Shown here piece after piece: positions 35,422-46,898 of a stretch of 64,000 nt of DNA. The number at the start of each line of letters is the position of its first letter. The first letter of the stretch is position 1. A program made the translations under genes and the position numbers. The notes under the pieces were generated by a model. It was not told the origin of the DNA and did no database searches. It saw only the letters and a program-made list of their open reading frames with translations. Source of the DNA: Corydoras sp. C115 (lineage: Eukaryota > Chordata > Actinopteri > Siluriformes > Callichthyidae); assembly GCA_019802505.1 (NCBI GenBank), contig JAFMOC010000002.1, positions 4,696,501 to 4,760,500 on the forward strand, written 5' to 3'.

Positions 35422-38400
35422 TCATGGGTTTACTGAAGTGTTCTTACCCTGCCAACTTCATCTAGAGCTAGGATTGTTATTTTTTCTCCTCCACTCTCAC
35501 TCAGGAGCTGAGGCTCAACCCGGTGGTCCAGGCTGCCTCCACTCACAAGAACCTTCTTAAAGTTCAGCTGCCTAAAAAATGCAGTTATTTTTTTTAGGAA
35601 CAGCGAACAGATATATGCACATTTAAATACACAATCAATACTGCTTTACTAAACTAAACATATTGGGGGACAAGTACAAAAGTAACTGTACAAATGTGTG
35701 TTATTTTTTTCCTATTAAGCGAAATTATGGTAAAAACAAACATGTTCATTGACATGTCTTAACACTGCATGTAGCTGAAAAGAATGGAAGTATGCATTCA
35801 TTTCATTATCACTTAAAGTAACAGCACCCAGTCAAGTCTATGAACTTATGTATACAAAATCTACACTGACATCAGTGATGGGGATTCAACCATGGGCACT
35901 CAAGCTGACTGACATGTGAGAGGGTCGAGACATTTGATTAGTGACAATTTATTATAGAGGGAATTAGAAAGTGGCTAAATTGATAAATAACAAACAGGTT
36001 AACAAATCATGTGTCATACAATGAAACAACTTCATAAACTTCTTGCCAGCACATAGCTAATATTTATAACTGGAGAAGGGAATAGACCTTTACAATATGT
36101 ATTTGTATAGGTATAAAGCACTGACATATATTGTGGAAGGAGCTCAACCGTTGTAAGACAATTAACAGCACAAACTGTCAGTTTACATTATTATAATAGG
36201 GTATATCCAGACACTTATTCGAATTACTTAAATGTTTTGTGGCAGGGGACAGGTTAACTTGGTGGCTTGATGTGGCCACAAAGCCCTAAACAAAAGAGTC
36301 AGTATTGGGGTATGCTTACACCAGATTTTCACCTTTCAATTTTTTTACCATGGACAGAGCAAAACAATGGCCTGTCATGAAGCAACACATTTTTTGAAAA
36401 GAGCCACTGACTTTGCATTAACTTGTCATATAATGTTAACACACTACAATAATCCTGTAACATTATTCAATTAACAATATTTCATTAAGTGGAGTCCCAT
36501 TCCTAGATTCCCCCCTTTTGCAGTGTGAGCCTACAGTCTTGTGCTCTGGTTTACCCTTCCATGACTGTCAAATTCAGATGCTAAAGTTAAAATTATACAA
36601 AAATAAGGAATGTGTATTTCGATATGTTTAGATCAGACTTACTGACCAAAAGACCTACTGAACCCTGTTTTTCTAAAAAGTATATTAAGCTCAGGTACAT
36701 ACAGTACTTTATTGTACCTATATTGTACCCAAGACATGTTAAACTGAACAACAACATTGAACCTCAAAGCAACATTTATTTATGCTTATAAAGAGCACTA
36801 TATAAATAATTTGGATTATTGGTCAATGTGCATATATAACATCAAACTGGTTTCTTTAATCAAGCTTACAGTCAGACCAAAACTGAAAAATAAATGTTTA
36901 TAGTTTAGTAATATTCCCATCATTCATACACACTTTGAAGCCAGTTTCTTGCACTGGTAGTCAGCTAGTAGGTATATATCACCCTTCTCGGTCAGACACA
37001 CAGTGGCACCGTTACTGGCTGCTGCCATGCTGATAGTCACATCCTTGTGATGTAGAGCAGATACTTGTCGGGGTGCTGTCACACACTTCTCCCCATTCGG
37101 GTCCAGCAGGTAACCTAGGGGCATTCAGTACAGTTTATATTAGAAATGGGAATTGTCACAGTTATGTTGAAACAATTCTATAATAATATTTGGGCCATGG
37201 GTCACTAATCAAATTGCAAATGTTTCCAGTATTATGTGGCAAACTGGGAGTTATCATCAATAATTTGTTAAAAACTGATTATAAATATAGAAGTTAAGTC
37301 CCTGTTTCAGTCCCACATCATGCACATTGTGTATTGTCTATGTTTTAATTGTTACCCAGCTGTCCTCCATTCAGTCCCACAGTGTAAAGAGAATCTTTGG
37401 TCCATAAAATAGTGTGAAACCTTCCAGCAGCAACTCCAATCAAACGCCTCCCTTTTAGACCTTTACAAGTCACCTACAAAATATACGCGTTGGAAGATGC
37501 ACAGTATAAAAAAAAACTTTGGGCTGAACAGAAGTATGTATTAGTTCAGCTCACCTGTCTGGGGACATTGCTGGCAGCAGAAGGTGGCAGACCAAGCTGG
37601 TGGTACGTGTTGAGTCCAAAGGTGTACACATAACCTTCCTCGGTCAGAACCACGGTGTGATCTCGAGCTGCTGCAATCTGGGAGCAGTGATGAGAGAGAA
37701 GTGACTCCACCATCCGAGGAACCTAAAAGAAGCCAGACATGTTACATAATAAGTTATCAAAGCAACCACCAAAAGTCACCACCAATTTTACCCTACAGAT
37801 TTCACATCTTGTGAACTACTACTGGCCATCAATTTTTGTGTGCTAAAGCTATTTTGTTACATTAACACTGGGATGACTGACTTTTTTAAATCCTGTAATT
37901 CTCAATCCCCAATACTGTAAAACAACTAGTTTTTTTTTTAAAGAAACACTGTATATAAAAAAAATAAAAAAAATTAAAAACTTTTGGACAAATGCTTTAT
38001 TCAGATTCAGGCAAAATTTTTCCATGTTTCCCCATATAATATCTGAATAGAATTTTGTCTCTGCTTCTGTGTGTTGTTCCAGTGCTAACTAAAGAAATGA
38101 ACATGAGAATATCACAGCATTAAAAATGGCAACAACGTTCTAGTAAAGTGGTTGTATTTTCTAAAAGTAGTACAGATGCTAATGCTTTTGGCCATAACAA
38201 TAATTATATAACAATAATAATAATAATAATAATATGTATATGACACGACAAGGACCTACCAAATATGTTTGTTCGTCCCCGTGTCCAAGACGTCCTCCTT
38301 GTCCATGACCACAAGTGTACACATGGCCTTTTTGAGAAAGGAACACTGAGTGGAACTTGCACACAACAACCTGTAAAAGCCAAAAAAAAAAATTTTACAT

Positions 38401-41400
38401 AAAAAAAAGGAAGAAAAAAAAAACTGAGTTTGCCAAAAGACAAGTGGGGAAACTAAGCAAATGTATGGAAGAATGTGTTATGTTTAAATGAGAACAAAAC
38501 TCTACATTTTGGTCACCAAATAACCCTGGTGTCTTGTGCAAATCTTATCACAACATCCTCAAAGCGAATCATGGTGGCAGCAGCATCATGATGTGGAAAT
38601 GTTTCAAGACAGCAGGGACAGGAAAACTGGTCATAATTGAAAAAAGATGGTGTTGAAAACTGATATTTCTGAGCAAAATTTGTTTCATTATGCATTATAA
38701 ATTCATGAGATTTGAGGATGGAATTAAGGTTTACCTTATAGAAGGACAATTACCTCAATCAAACTGCTAAAGCAACACCAAAGTAGTTTAAGGGGAAACT
38801 TTTAAATGTGTTAAAATGGCATAGTCATAACCTCTCTCCAATTAAGAATTGGTGGTGAAACAGCAAACTCAAGGTAGCTGGAGCAGTTTAGCCTTGAGGA
38901 AAAGGCAAAAATCCCAGTGACTAGATGTTCATACAGACTTTGAAAGTGACTTGCAGCTATAATCGCCATAAAGTTATGCCACAATATAGAGTCACAATTA
39001 TACAGAATTTACATCATTAAAGCATGTTATTCAAATTCTCAAACAGTCCAGTCCAAATTAATAAACAATTTGCAGGTTGTGAGCAAACAAAACATGAACA
39101 ATACCATGGAGTAAACACCTTTGCAAGGCACTTCATTTATGTGGTTCTTATCAAGGTATAGAATTGAATTGTATTGCAATTATACTAAACCAGTAATACT
39201 TAATGATAGATTTCATAAAGTGTACATATGAACAAAAACTACATCCACCTACAAAGTGTATAGCAATTCATCTACTATAATAATAATAACTAATTTCATT
39301 TTTGTTGCATGAACATGAGCAAAAACTGACATTCTGAACTATTTAATCTCAAGCTGTTTACAGGTCAAAATATGGGTGAAAGCAGGAACATATGCTTGGC
39401 AGTGAATATGATCAGGGGCATGTGCCAGCTGTGTGCTATTTAATACACATGCTGGATATTAGGAATGGAAATACACAGCATCATGCTGCTGCACTTTAGA
39501 GTACAGTGTACGAGAGGAACCAAAGCCAAGCTCATCACTAATGCAAGACACTCCTCAAAATCAACACAAGAAAGGAGATGGTGTATAAAGCTTGATGTGC
39601 ACAGAACTGAAGTGCCCTCTACACGCATACAGGCTCCGGTCACACACATTGACTTCATTCAATTAAAGCATGTTAATTATGAATTAAAATTTAACTCTAA
39701 GCACCTGAAGAACAGAGGGGTCGCTCATACTGCTCTGTTTTTCCATACACATGGCATCTGGGGGCTGATGAAAGTTTGAGGAATTTGATCCTCTATACAC
39801 CAGGCATTACTGAATTAATGCCCATCAGAAAGCCCTGGTCAGTGGCTGTCAGAAATGAATAAGCCAACGGAAACTATTTGAAGAGCGCTGGAGCATAAAG
39901 CTGCATCAGGCAGTAAATTAATAGTCATAGTGTAAGCTCTCAGTGACAGTAAAAAGGAATGAGTGCATAAAAAGTAGACATTTTATTATTATTTTTTATT
40001 CAAACCCATTTATGAATAATGAATTTTTGATGACTTCTTTTACAAAACATGTATTACTTTTAACCAACTAGAATTACTGCCACATCGTTAGATCTGCGTG
40101 ATGTTGCACCCCTCAAGGTAGTTATGCCATTATATTCAAGTATGAGATGTATGTGAGGAGATAATGTCCTTTAATGATCAATGATCATGATAATCTAATC
40201 AGTCCATCCTGAGGTCCAAGCGACCAATTGTGCCGAATTTAAATAATTTGCTAAAGAAACTCCTGAGATTTCCTGTGCAAGTGAAAATGATACAAACAAA
40301 TGAGGAACAATATAATTCCTAAGCCCCAGTCTGCTGCTTGTTTCAGAACAAACATATTCTAGTATTGGCATCTCACTTATACAGACATATGCATTCACAA
40401 GCACAACCACACCCACAGCTAGCTGCTACACCTTTAAGTCATCTGTCCAATAGACATCACAGAAAATTGTTCTTAAAAAATTATATTAATTAATGGAATT
40501 TGTCATGATTTGTCATACTTTATTAAGAAATCTTCTTGAAAATTCAAGTTGAACATTAACACAAATATTTGTATAAATTCAGCTACTACTTAATCTGAAT
40601 TATCTAACATGGGATGGCTTTTATATAGGCAGTATTATATTTCAGAATAGAAGAAAATAGAAGCTATAATAAGAAAATTTTAGATCACATCTCAAAGACA
40701 ATGCAACAATTTGAAACAATAACATAAGACAAGATATCAGGAAGAGAATCGTGGACCTCCAGTATTATGGGTTATCCAGAGATAAACAATTCTATGTAAG
40801 AATAAAAATCATTTAAATGTTCACACATCATATTGATCAAGAAGCAGACAGGTTCTGTGTCTCAGTGATTGATGTGTTTTGATGTAAACTGTGCACATCA
40901 ACCTCAAAACCAATGCTCAACCAATTACATAGATATTTACAAAAGGGTAAAAAGGTGTGCAACCAACCTATCCTTGGTCTCCAGCTATAGATGGCATTTA
41001 TTGGGATTTGAGCCAAGACCATACACTGCTACACCACTGTTGATTTATAGCATGTGGTGATGATCAAAATGATAAAACAATTTCTGTATTTAAGAAAAGG
41101 TCGTCTGCTTTATTTAAATCATATTACATGTGGTGTTAATGAAAAAATGCATTGTTTCCAGACAATGTATAGTGTCAGCAAATCTTTACCCCTTCTCACA
41201 TTCACCTAAAAATAAAGCAAGCAGAGTTTAACTTCTACCACTCACAAACCACAACACCCACTCCATTTATCTAAAAACATGGAAGAATCAATATTATACA
41301 AACCAGCACCCTACAGCTTCCTTTCCAAGTTTATCAACAAAAAAACAAGAGCAAAGGCCAAATTCTAGAATATAACTATTTTTAAAGCACAATTTTTAAA

Positions 41401-43280
41401 TTACACTGTGCAGGTTTATTACTTATATTACTAATAAAAAAAACTCTCTGCATTACAGAGATACATGTACGCATACAAATGTGTATTGAAATCCCAATCA
41501 TGATAAACTGCTTTGTCTAATAATCTTGAGTCGTAAGGCTTAAGGCTCAATGACATCACAGCTGTACCAGCCTGTGCCACTCTCAGGGTGGTAAGCATGT
41601 TAAAACGTACTTCCCAGCAGTCCCCCGACACACATGCATGTACATACGCACTCCCAGTGTTTTACAAATTGTGTACTGTAATTATTCTACTAAAATGTAA
41701 ATGTTTTTTTTCATAATTTTGATTTACATACAGATCTGTATTATTTCATGTTTATAATCTAAGTATTTGTAGAGGGGAGAAGTATAAATTATGATTATGG
41801 CTAATGACTTCATCTTATTAAGTTAGTTTACCTAAAATGTATGTCTTTACTCCAGGGTGTATTTAAACTTATTTGTGAGACATAACATGCCAGAAAACGC
41901 CAACATTTACCATTGTATCTACAGTACTAGTATCAGTATTAACTCCTTAGTGGGTCAATATAATATTTTTAATATGGAGGATAAAGGAAAATTTTAGTAT
42001 ATTTAACACATGCACAGTTTTTTTTCTCCTTGGGTACAAAACTGATTCATCTGCATGGAAATAAAGCATTTGTATTTGTTTTGCAGATGACAGGTTCGTA
42101 ACTTTATTATACATTTAACAACATGGAAATAATCTTCACAAAAATAAAACTAGGTTTTATAATGCAGAATGTCAGAAGACATCCTCAGTCACATAAACCT
42201 TTCTTTAAACTGACCTGTTTAATATAAACGCCAGATCTGGCAAACAGATCGACAATCTCAGGATGCTGTCTGCTCTCCTGGTTTCCATGACCTAGACTGA
42301 AGTTGCTGTTGTTTCCCCAGGTGTACACTTCTGTAGGATCTAAAATAGGATACAAAATAATTTTCTTAAATGTTGGAAAGACAGTACATTGCTTTGCTTA
42401 ATCATCATTTCTTAGTTTATATTAGTCATGTAATGGCATTGGCCTCAGTTGTGTTATGTAAGTTTTTTTCTGAATAGTAAATTGCAGCTGTAAATAATAT
42501 ACTGTTATGGATGCAGTTCTGAGCAAAGATTCAAGAAGTCCACACTTATATTTGCAGAAAGAAGTCCTGTAAATGCTGTTGCTTGTACATCTTCAGTAAA
42601 TTCATACAAATATGAATAAACAGAAAAATTAAGACACAGGGTTTAGGTTTGGGCATGGTTGAGGAGCTCAACCTAGACAGGTCGCCGCTTATTCCAAGGT
42701 ACTTCAGAACCTGAATGTCACCATTTCTTGACTTAATAAATGAATGACCCCTGACTGAGTGCATTTTTCTTACCACTGCTTTGGAACACAACGTGCACTG
42801 GGCGGTCCTTCATGGTCAGGTCCAAAATAGTCATTCCCTCCTTATCTGGTACTAATAATGAACTACCGCGCTGTGAGACGAACACAGACAAGTTCTTCAT
42901 ACATCATCATTGCTGTCTGCCTTCCACTTTAAACCTGCATAATATCCAGAAGGGCTTACCTTTACTAGAGCCATGAGACAGTGAATCTGGCCATAGAAAG
43001 CACTGCGGTGCAGAGCAGTCCACCCTGACTCCTTGTCCTTCAGCAGCAGGTCAGCACTCTTACTGTCCAGCAACCATTCAAGCAGGGCTCTTTTTCCCAA
43101 AGAGGCGGCCAAGTGGAGTGCTGAGCGCCCAAACTTGTCCCTCAGAGTGGCAGCATTGTGGCAGTGAGCTGAAAGGAAGGCCCTCAGCTGACCCTCTGAG
43201 CCAGACGTCAGCGCTGCCACAATTTCCTCTGCATGGCATGCCGAGCGGCATTTTGGAGTGCATTCTGGGTTTACACTCAT
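23643..43280 (-). CDS. ibtk: IBTK, inhibitor of Bruton tyrosine kinase; 27 coding exons, 1,305 aa
   Basis: IBTK binds BTK and blocks its signalling, and acts as a CUL3 substrate adaptor through tandem BTB domains. The ATG at 43278-43280 opens MSVNPECTPKCRS, and a TAA at 23643-23645 closes WNKHSN. I joined 27 exons by GT-AG sites with matching phases; lengths sum to 3,918 nt, divisible by three, with no internal stop. Domain order is ankyrin repeats (about residues 35-130), RCC1-type repeats (about 140-400; VYTWG, VYTCGHG, VYTFGLN and LYTVGLN), BTB1 (about 535-660), BTB2 (about 755-870), and a long low-complexity tail ending in a conserved acidic helix (VEEEKQQEAALIRSREK). The human protein as I recall it is 1,353 aa; the shortfall is mainly in the tail. 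Exon coordinates are in the entries for each block. Upstream, a probable non-coding exon is proposed at 45.8 kb. Confidence 0.96.
23948..24247 (+). mobile_element. DANA-like tRNA-SINE lacking the tail
   Basis: Starts GGCGGCATGATGGCTTAGTG and ends at GTGACCCT without the AATG tail. Imperfect flanking repeat AGTAATGATG / AGTAATGACG. It lies in the last ibtk intron, in antisense to the gene. Confidence 0.85.
28137..30333 (-). CDS. ibtk: ibtk coding exons 18-24 (low-complexity C-terminal linker)
   Basis: Exons: 30333..30273, 30204..30089, 29999..29887, 28932..28814, 28736..28627, 28505..28410 and 28289..28137. Recognisable conserved islands: ALEVLSDDVLLELTEAYRKM, IPAMERRHITP, KKAKIKAKKKPRRR (basic, a possible nuclear signal), DSSGGYNLSDVIQSP, SVESLQELITSDSEGSY, GSPRDLQSP, APVLDLRAIMEME and LSQKQRKMMAMATRENS. 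The sequence between islands is Ser/Pro-rich and less conserved. One donor is the weaker CAG|gtctag at 28814. The 954-bp intron 28933-29886 holds no feature I can identify. Confidence 0.9.
30683..30711. repeat. T homopolymer, about 29 nt
   Basis: Intronic in ibtk; an A run on the transcribed strand, perhaps a retrotransposon tail remnant. Confidence 0.9.
31057..33158 (-). CDS. ibtk: ibtk coding exons 12-17 (BTB2)
   Basis: Exons: 33158..33072, 32989..32907, 31661..31624 (38 nt), 31539..31443, 31364..31263 and 31174..31057. Together they read LEGVRYENAQIIVVQKK, LCDVTLRAEDGKEFPCHKCV, YFNSMLGNPWIE, CTALDMPTSSGVLQVVLEYI, VADQLLITRLKDICE and LKNAAELLEFSVMYNAEQLK. This is the second BTB/POZ domain with its 3-box-like extension. 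The 38-nt exon is short but required by frame, and its product matches the family. Phases agree at all five internal junctions. Confidence 0.93.
32503..32634 (-). mobile_element. 5'-truncated DANA-like SINE with target duplication
   Basis: A 132-bp 3' end only, antisense on the plus strand and so in sense with ibtk, inside an ibtk intron. Perfect 12-bp duplication TAATATGGTATA at 32491-32502 and 32635-32646. The element was therefore truncated at insertion, not by later deletion. Confidence 0.9.
33750..35050 (-). CDS. ibtk: ibtk coding exons 10-11 (linker and BTB1)
   Basis: Exon 10 is 35050..34909 (142 nt: GGVYERIRLEKL, NFAVLQSDPKT). Exon 11 is 34364..33750 (615 nt, the largest). Exon 11 opens MYEVPTVSSSTF and includes the BTB1 core HDVTLQAGDRVFPAHKYILS and the later VCPEMLEQSLCFIYTDSCQ. 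It ends with a Lys/Ser-rich linker and PVKMLQGVAKKLGLGALSAR. Junction ACC AG|gtatgc to ttcacag|C ATG keeps phase 2. Confidence 0.94.
35120..42339 (-). CDS. ibtk: ibtk coding exons 3-9 (RCC1-like propeller and following segment)
   Basis: Exons: 42339..42215, 38370..38260, 37722..37555, 37473..37356, 37114..36934, 35571..35448 and 35297..35120. The frame carries PTEVYTWGNNSNFSLGHGN, KFHSVFLSQKGHVYTCGHG, HTVVLTEEGYVYTFGLN, GRFHTILWTKDSLYTVGLN and CLTEKGDIYLLADYQCKK, which are blades of an RCC1-type repeat. VFCWR and EGEGFNGQW follow. All internal junctions keep phase. The intron between the last two exons is only 150 bp and is mostly microsatellite. Intron 3 (38371-42214) is the longest and contains a Tc1 remnant. 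Confidence 0.94.
35333..35420. repeat. (TA)n(CA)n microsatellite filling an ibtk intron
   Basis: About 88 bp of TA then CA repeats in the 150-bp intron between the exons at 35448-35571 and 35120-35297. In the transcript it reads (UG)n(UA)n, starting about 28 nt after the donor. Confidence 0.95.
38206..38235. repeat. (AAT)n microsatellite
   Basis: About nine AAT units just downstream of the ibtk exon 4 donor. Confidence 0.9.
38540..39135 (+). mobile_element. Tc1-like transposon relic C in ibtk intron 3
   Basis: GGCAGCAGCATCATGATGTG, GGGACAGGAAAACTGGTCAT and GACTTGCAGCTATAATCGCC sit in the order of a Tc1-type transposase, and ACCTTTGCAAGGCACT recalls the 3' end. It lies antisense to ibtk, with many stops. 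Confidence 0.55.
42774..43280 (-). CDS. ibtk: ibtk coding exons 1-2 (N-terminus and ankyrin repeats)
   Basis: Exon 1 is 43280..42960 (321 nt, 107 codons) and exon 2 is 42870..42774 (97 nt). Exon 1 reads through FGRSALHLAASLGKRALLEWL and KDKESGWTALHRSAFYGQIHC, which are two ankyrin repeats. Exon 2 gives SSLLVPDKEGMTILDLTMKD, the third. Junctions: GTA AAG|gtaagc to tctcacag|CGC (phase 0), then AGT G|gtaag (phase 1). The start context has an in-frame ATG but no clear upstream ATG. Confidence 0.94.
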
Positions 43281-44000
43281 TTTTACATTACAATCCTCCT
43301 CTGTTTACTTAACCCTTCTAGTCCTAAGTAATTGCCTTCAAAGAAACCTAAAAACTCTGTTGTCCTGAACAATACTAAACAAATCCTGAAAGAAACCTCC
43401 AAGCCCCCATGTAACAGCCTTACAGAAACAAAACAGAAGGTTTCAATCTTGGGGTGCTAGACTTGTGCATGTGTTGAGGTTCCACGGCACCCTAGCAACC
43501 CCTAGGGTGAATGCAAACCTTACCTCAGTCAACCATATTAGCAACACGACTCCCACTATGCAGTGCAAGACAAACCATCGATGGCATCAAAATATTTAGC
43601 TACTACTTTTCTGTACAAAATTGCTATAAATTCTTTCAGAAAAATATCTATTTTAAAGTGCAAAAGGCAAAAAAATAAATAAAAATAAAAAAATTGTCCA
43701 CCACCCTATGAAACCCTTCAATTCATCGTCCGCTTTGAGGGGAAGGCCCCCTCCCTAAAAAACACAACCCTTTTAGGCCTCCATAATTGCAAACAGTACC
43801 TGTAAGAAAAAAAGAAATGAAAAAAACGTAAACATACACATCATCTTTCTACATATTACATATTACATATCATACCACTATACTTAAGCAATAAATGTTT
43901 GTGAACATAATTAGAATCTACATTCTTTTCCACTTTAATTATCTATACATATGAAATCAATGACAATGACAATATCTGATTATCTCATTTACTACCCACT

Positions 44001-44004
<4 letters not shown>

Positions 44005-44067
<63 letters not shown>
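44005..44067. repeat. (AT)n microsatellite
   Basis: About 31 uninterrupted AT units in the ibtk 5' UTR intron or upstream region. Confidence 0.95.
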
Positions 44068-44073
<6 letters not shown>

Positions 44074-44732
44074 ATTCCCTGACTGGTGAACTGACTGGTG
44101 GTAGAGCATTGAATGGTCAATAAATTTTTCAAAATACTATTAAAATCTGTGCCAGACATTGGACAGAATAAACAAAATGTGTTGATACAGTTCAATGTAA
44201 TGCATCTAAGAAGCTTACCAAAACATGTATGTCATAATAGCAGTTAAATTTTTCTAACATTTTATTTAATGAACTATTGTATTTGAATAAATACAACTAA
44301 ACAAATATAAAATAAATATGAAAATAAAAAAATTAAAAAAAAACAGCGGTTCAACAACCTGACTGCAGACAGAAACAAGAGAGACCAGACAGAACCATCA
44401 GATTTTTCTCCATTGAGAAAAACTGACTTCTTTACATATGTAGATTACTCTTAATTTCTTACTTAAATTCCAAAAATTATTATTATTTTAATTTATTAAT
44501 TTGTTTAATTTTATTTGGTTCTTTTTATTTATGTTTTGAAAATCAACACCTGGTACAACAAAAATGTGGTGGCAAAAATAAAATGTCTAAAACACCCTAA
44601 TGTCATTTTATCCATCTGTTTATGTTGCCAAATTAAATAATGAAGAATAATCATAATTTTGCTTTACTAATCATGATCAACAAGATATTTCACTCTTGTT
44701 TAGCAATAAGGTGTTGTGGTTGACTGTAAAAG

Positions 44733-44950
44733 TGAGGACACGGTAGCTCAGTGGTTAGGGCATTGGGCTATCAATCTGAAGGTTGGTGGTTCAAATCCCA
44801 GTTCCACTGCAATTACCAATGTGGGTCCTTGAGCAAGGCCCTTAACCCTCATTGCTCCAGGGATGTTGTGATTAACCCTGTGTTCACCTTGTAAGTCGCT
44901 TTGGATAAAAGCGTCTGCTAAATGACCAAATGTAAATGTAAATGTAAAAG
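44733..44950 (+). mobile_element. second tRNA-derived SINE family with L2-type tail
   Basis: A box TAGCTCAGTGGTTAGGG and B box GGTTCAAATCC are followed by GAGCAAGGCCCTTAACCCTC and the tail AAGTCGCTTTGGATAAAAGC. That tail is widely shared by fish SINEs and L2-clade LINEs. It ends in TGTAAA repeats. Distinct from the DANA-like family. Confidence 0.88.
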
Positions 44951-44959
44951 TGGTATAAA

Positions 44960-45240
44960 AAAGGCAAGGCCCTAACAATGTCCATAAAGACATGAATGAG
45001 TGTATTTGATGTGGATGAACTGGCCTGCAAAGAGCCCTGACCTCAGCCTCATCCATCACTGGGATAAATTAATATGGAAATTGTCATCCAGTCACTCTCA
45101 ACCAGCATCAGAGCCTGACCATTTCTTCACGGGAAGAAATGGCCAAAAAATACCACAGTCACACTCCAAAAAGAACGCCTTCCCAAAAAAGCAGTAGCTA
45201 TTATAGCTGCAAATGGGGAGCAGACCAAACTATGATGGAA
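44960..45240 (+). mobile_element. Tc1-like transposon relic D, 3' end
   Basis: GGCCTGCAAAGAGCCCTGAC, CACTGGGATAAATTAATATG and TAGCTATTATAGCTGCAAA follow the C-terminal WPAxSPDLxxIxxxWD block of Tc1 transposases. An open frame retains WPAKSPDLSLIHHWDKL. It abuts the SINE at 44733-44950. Confidence 0.65.
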
Positions 45241-45834
45241 CTTTTCAATTAATATAAAGTATATATAAGCGTAGAACTGCAGCAATGAAGACGATTTTAA
45301 ATGGTTGTTTTTTAAAAGTCAAACCTATAGAGGTGAACTGTTTCTGCAATACATAATTTATTAAATTAATACATGTTTGAATACAATACGAGAACAGTGT
45401 AATGGGGCAGTTGTACAGACAATTATGTTTGTTACGTATCACTGCTAGCTTGACTTCGCCGTAGTAAGCTGTTTGTCCTAACCAGCGACACACTAAAAAC
45501 TCAAATTTAGCGCAAGTTCAGCCAACATTCGATTACATTAAGCGACTGATAAAATGGTTATCAATAAAACAACCATTTTAGCCACATTAAACCGATATAA
45601 ACTAACGTTAAAACTAAGTAAACCCGGTGTCTCTGGCTCGAACGGGTCATGTCTCAATTCGCTTACTATCAAACTAGATAGTGTGCAAAAAAAAGCGATT
45701 ACGTAACAGGCCATGTAGGCACTACTAAGATGTCGAGAAACAGTTTGGGACGCAACCATGGTCTGACATCAGCCGCACAAACGAAAGAGCAGTGCCACTG
45801 ACGGGAACCAAAGTGCCCCAAACTGGTGCCTTAC

Positions 45835-46110
45835 CTGCCGCTAGATGAAGAATGAAGTCATTTTTGCGTTTGACTTGCTACAAAAACTGAAATAATTCAT
45901 TTTAATGTGATGTTTCTATAAATATCATGCACAGCAAATGCCAGTGTGTTACCACCGAGTTAGCCTGATAGGGCACGCGAATGATTCAACACTACGGCCA
46001 CCGATTGGCTTCCGTGATCATACATGCTCGATTTCAATTGGTCCGTCCACTTCACTGAAAGCTAGCACCTAATTCTGCCAGATTCAGAGGGAAAGCCTGA
46101 CACACAGAGA
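45835..46110 (-). promoter_or_regulatory. probable ibtk non-coding first exon and promoter
   Basis: On the minus strand a strong donor GCGGCAG|gtaagg lies at 45835. This is 2.55 kb upstream of the first coding exon, which itself begins with no obvious promoter. Further up are inverted CCAAT words (ATTGG) at about 46003 and 46038 in a locally less AT-rich, CpG-containing stretch. This fits an untranslated first exon and an NF-Y-type TATA-less promoter for ibtk. It is inference from signals only. Confidence 0.45.
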
Positions 46111-46406
46111 TGGAAGCGTCTGCGTCTGGTTTCCATGTGACACGTGACATCAAATGTGTATGCTGCATAAGATAAAGTCCATAAGCGACCTCTCCTTAAT
46201 TATGCTGATCACTGATAGCGGCCCTATGACGTATGGCCCTTAGATGTCAGCAGCTTTGATCCGCCATCCACATTTGAGCCATCACAGTTGAGTATTACGT
46301 TGTAGACTGGATTTTTGTTTTCGTTTACAAGAGTGTATATATGTAAATGGTACAAGAGTGTACATACTGTGGCTTCATTAAGTACCATGTTAATCCGTAG
46401 ACAACA

Positions 46407-46424
46407 CCCCCCCCCCCCCCCCCC
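46407..46424. repeat. C homopolymer, 18 nt
   Basis: A run of C between ibtk and tpbg, about 300 bp above the proposed ibtk promoter. Confidence 0.9.
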
Positions 46425-46831
46425 AATTAAAAAGAAAAATAATTTGGTGCGATTTTATGAGGTCAGTTTTGAAAGCAGCGAAAACACCCCAAAATATTTA
46501 CACAATCACAATCACAATGGACTTCCGAAAGGAGAAAGTCAGGTATGAATTAATTGAAGTCCTTAACTGAAAGAAGAAATGAGAACTTTCTAATGAATAC
46601 TGGCAAAGCTGCTTCAGTCATTCATACAGAGTGGGCACAAAGTTGGGTAGAACCCTTGTAAGGACCAAGACTCAGTTGGAGAGCAATCCTCTTATAAGCC
46701 AGCTCAAATGCCACAAGTTCCAAATGCTATAAGTTTCTGGACTCTAACACTAGGTGACAGTAGACAAAAATATAAAGCTAAGCACTGCTCTTCTAAGATC
46801 AACATGCCTAACTGGTTTTTCCCACTCAGTC

Positions 46832-46898
46832 ATTACATTACATTACATTACATTTAGTCATTTAGCAGACGCTTTTATCCAAAGCGACTTACAAATGA
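46832..46898 (-). mobile_element. 3' tail of the second SINE/L2 family
   Basis: Antisense fragment with (ACATT)n and CAGACGCTTTTATCCAAAGC, the same tail as at 44733-44950, truncated at its 5' side. Confidence 0.85.

Noticed and set aside
39465..39779. 104-codon plus-strand open frame in ibtk intron 3
   Set aside because: No motif recognised, no splice or coding-bias support, antisense to an active gene.
45538..45759. 73-codon hydrophobic minus-strand frame near the ibtk promoter
   Set aside because: No conserved motif, overlaps the proposed 5' UTR intron, and hydrophobicity is expected from AT-rich sequence.
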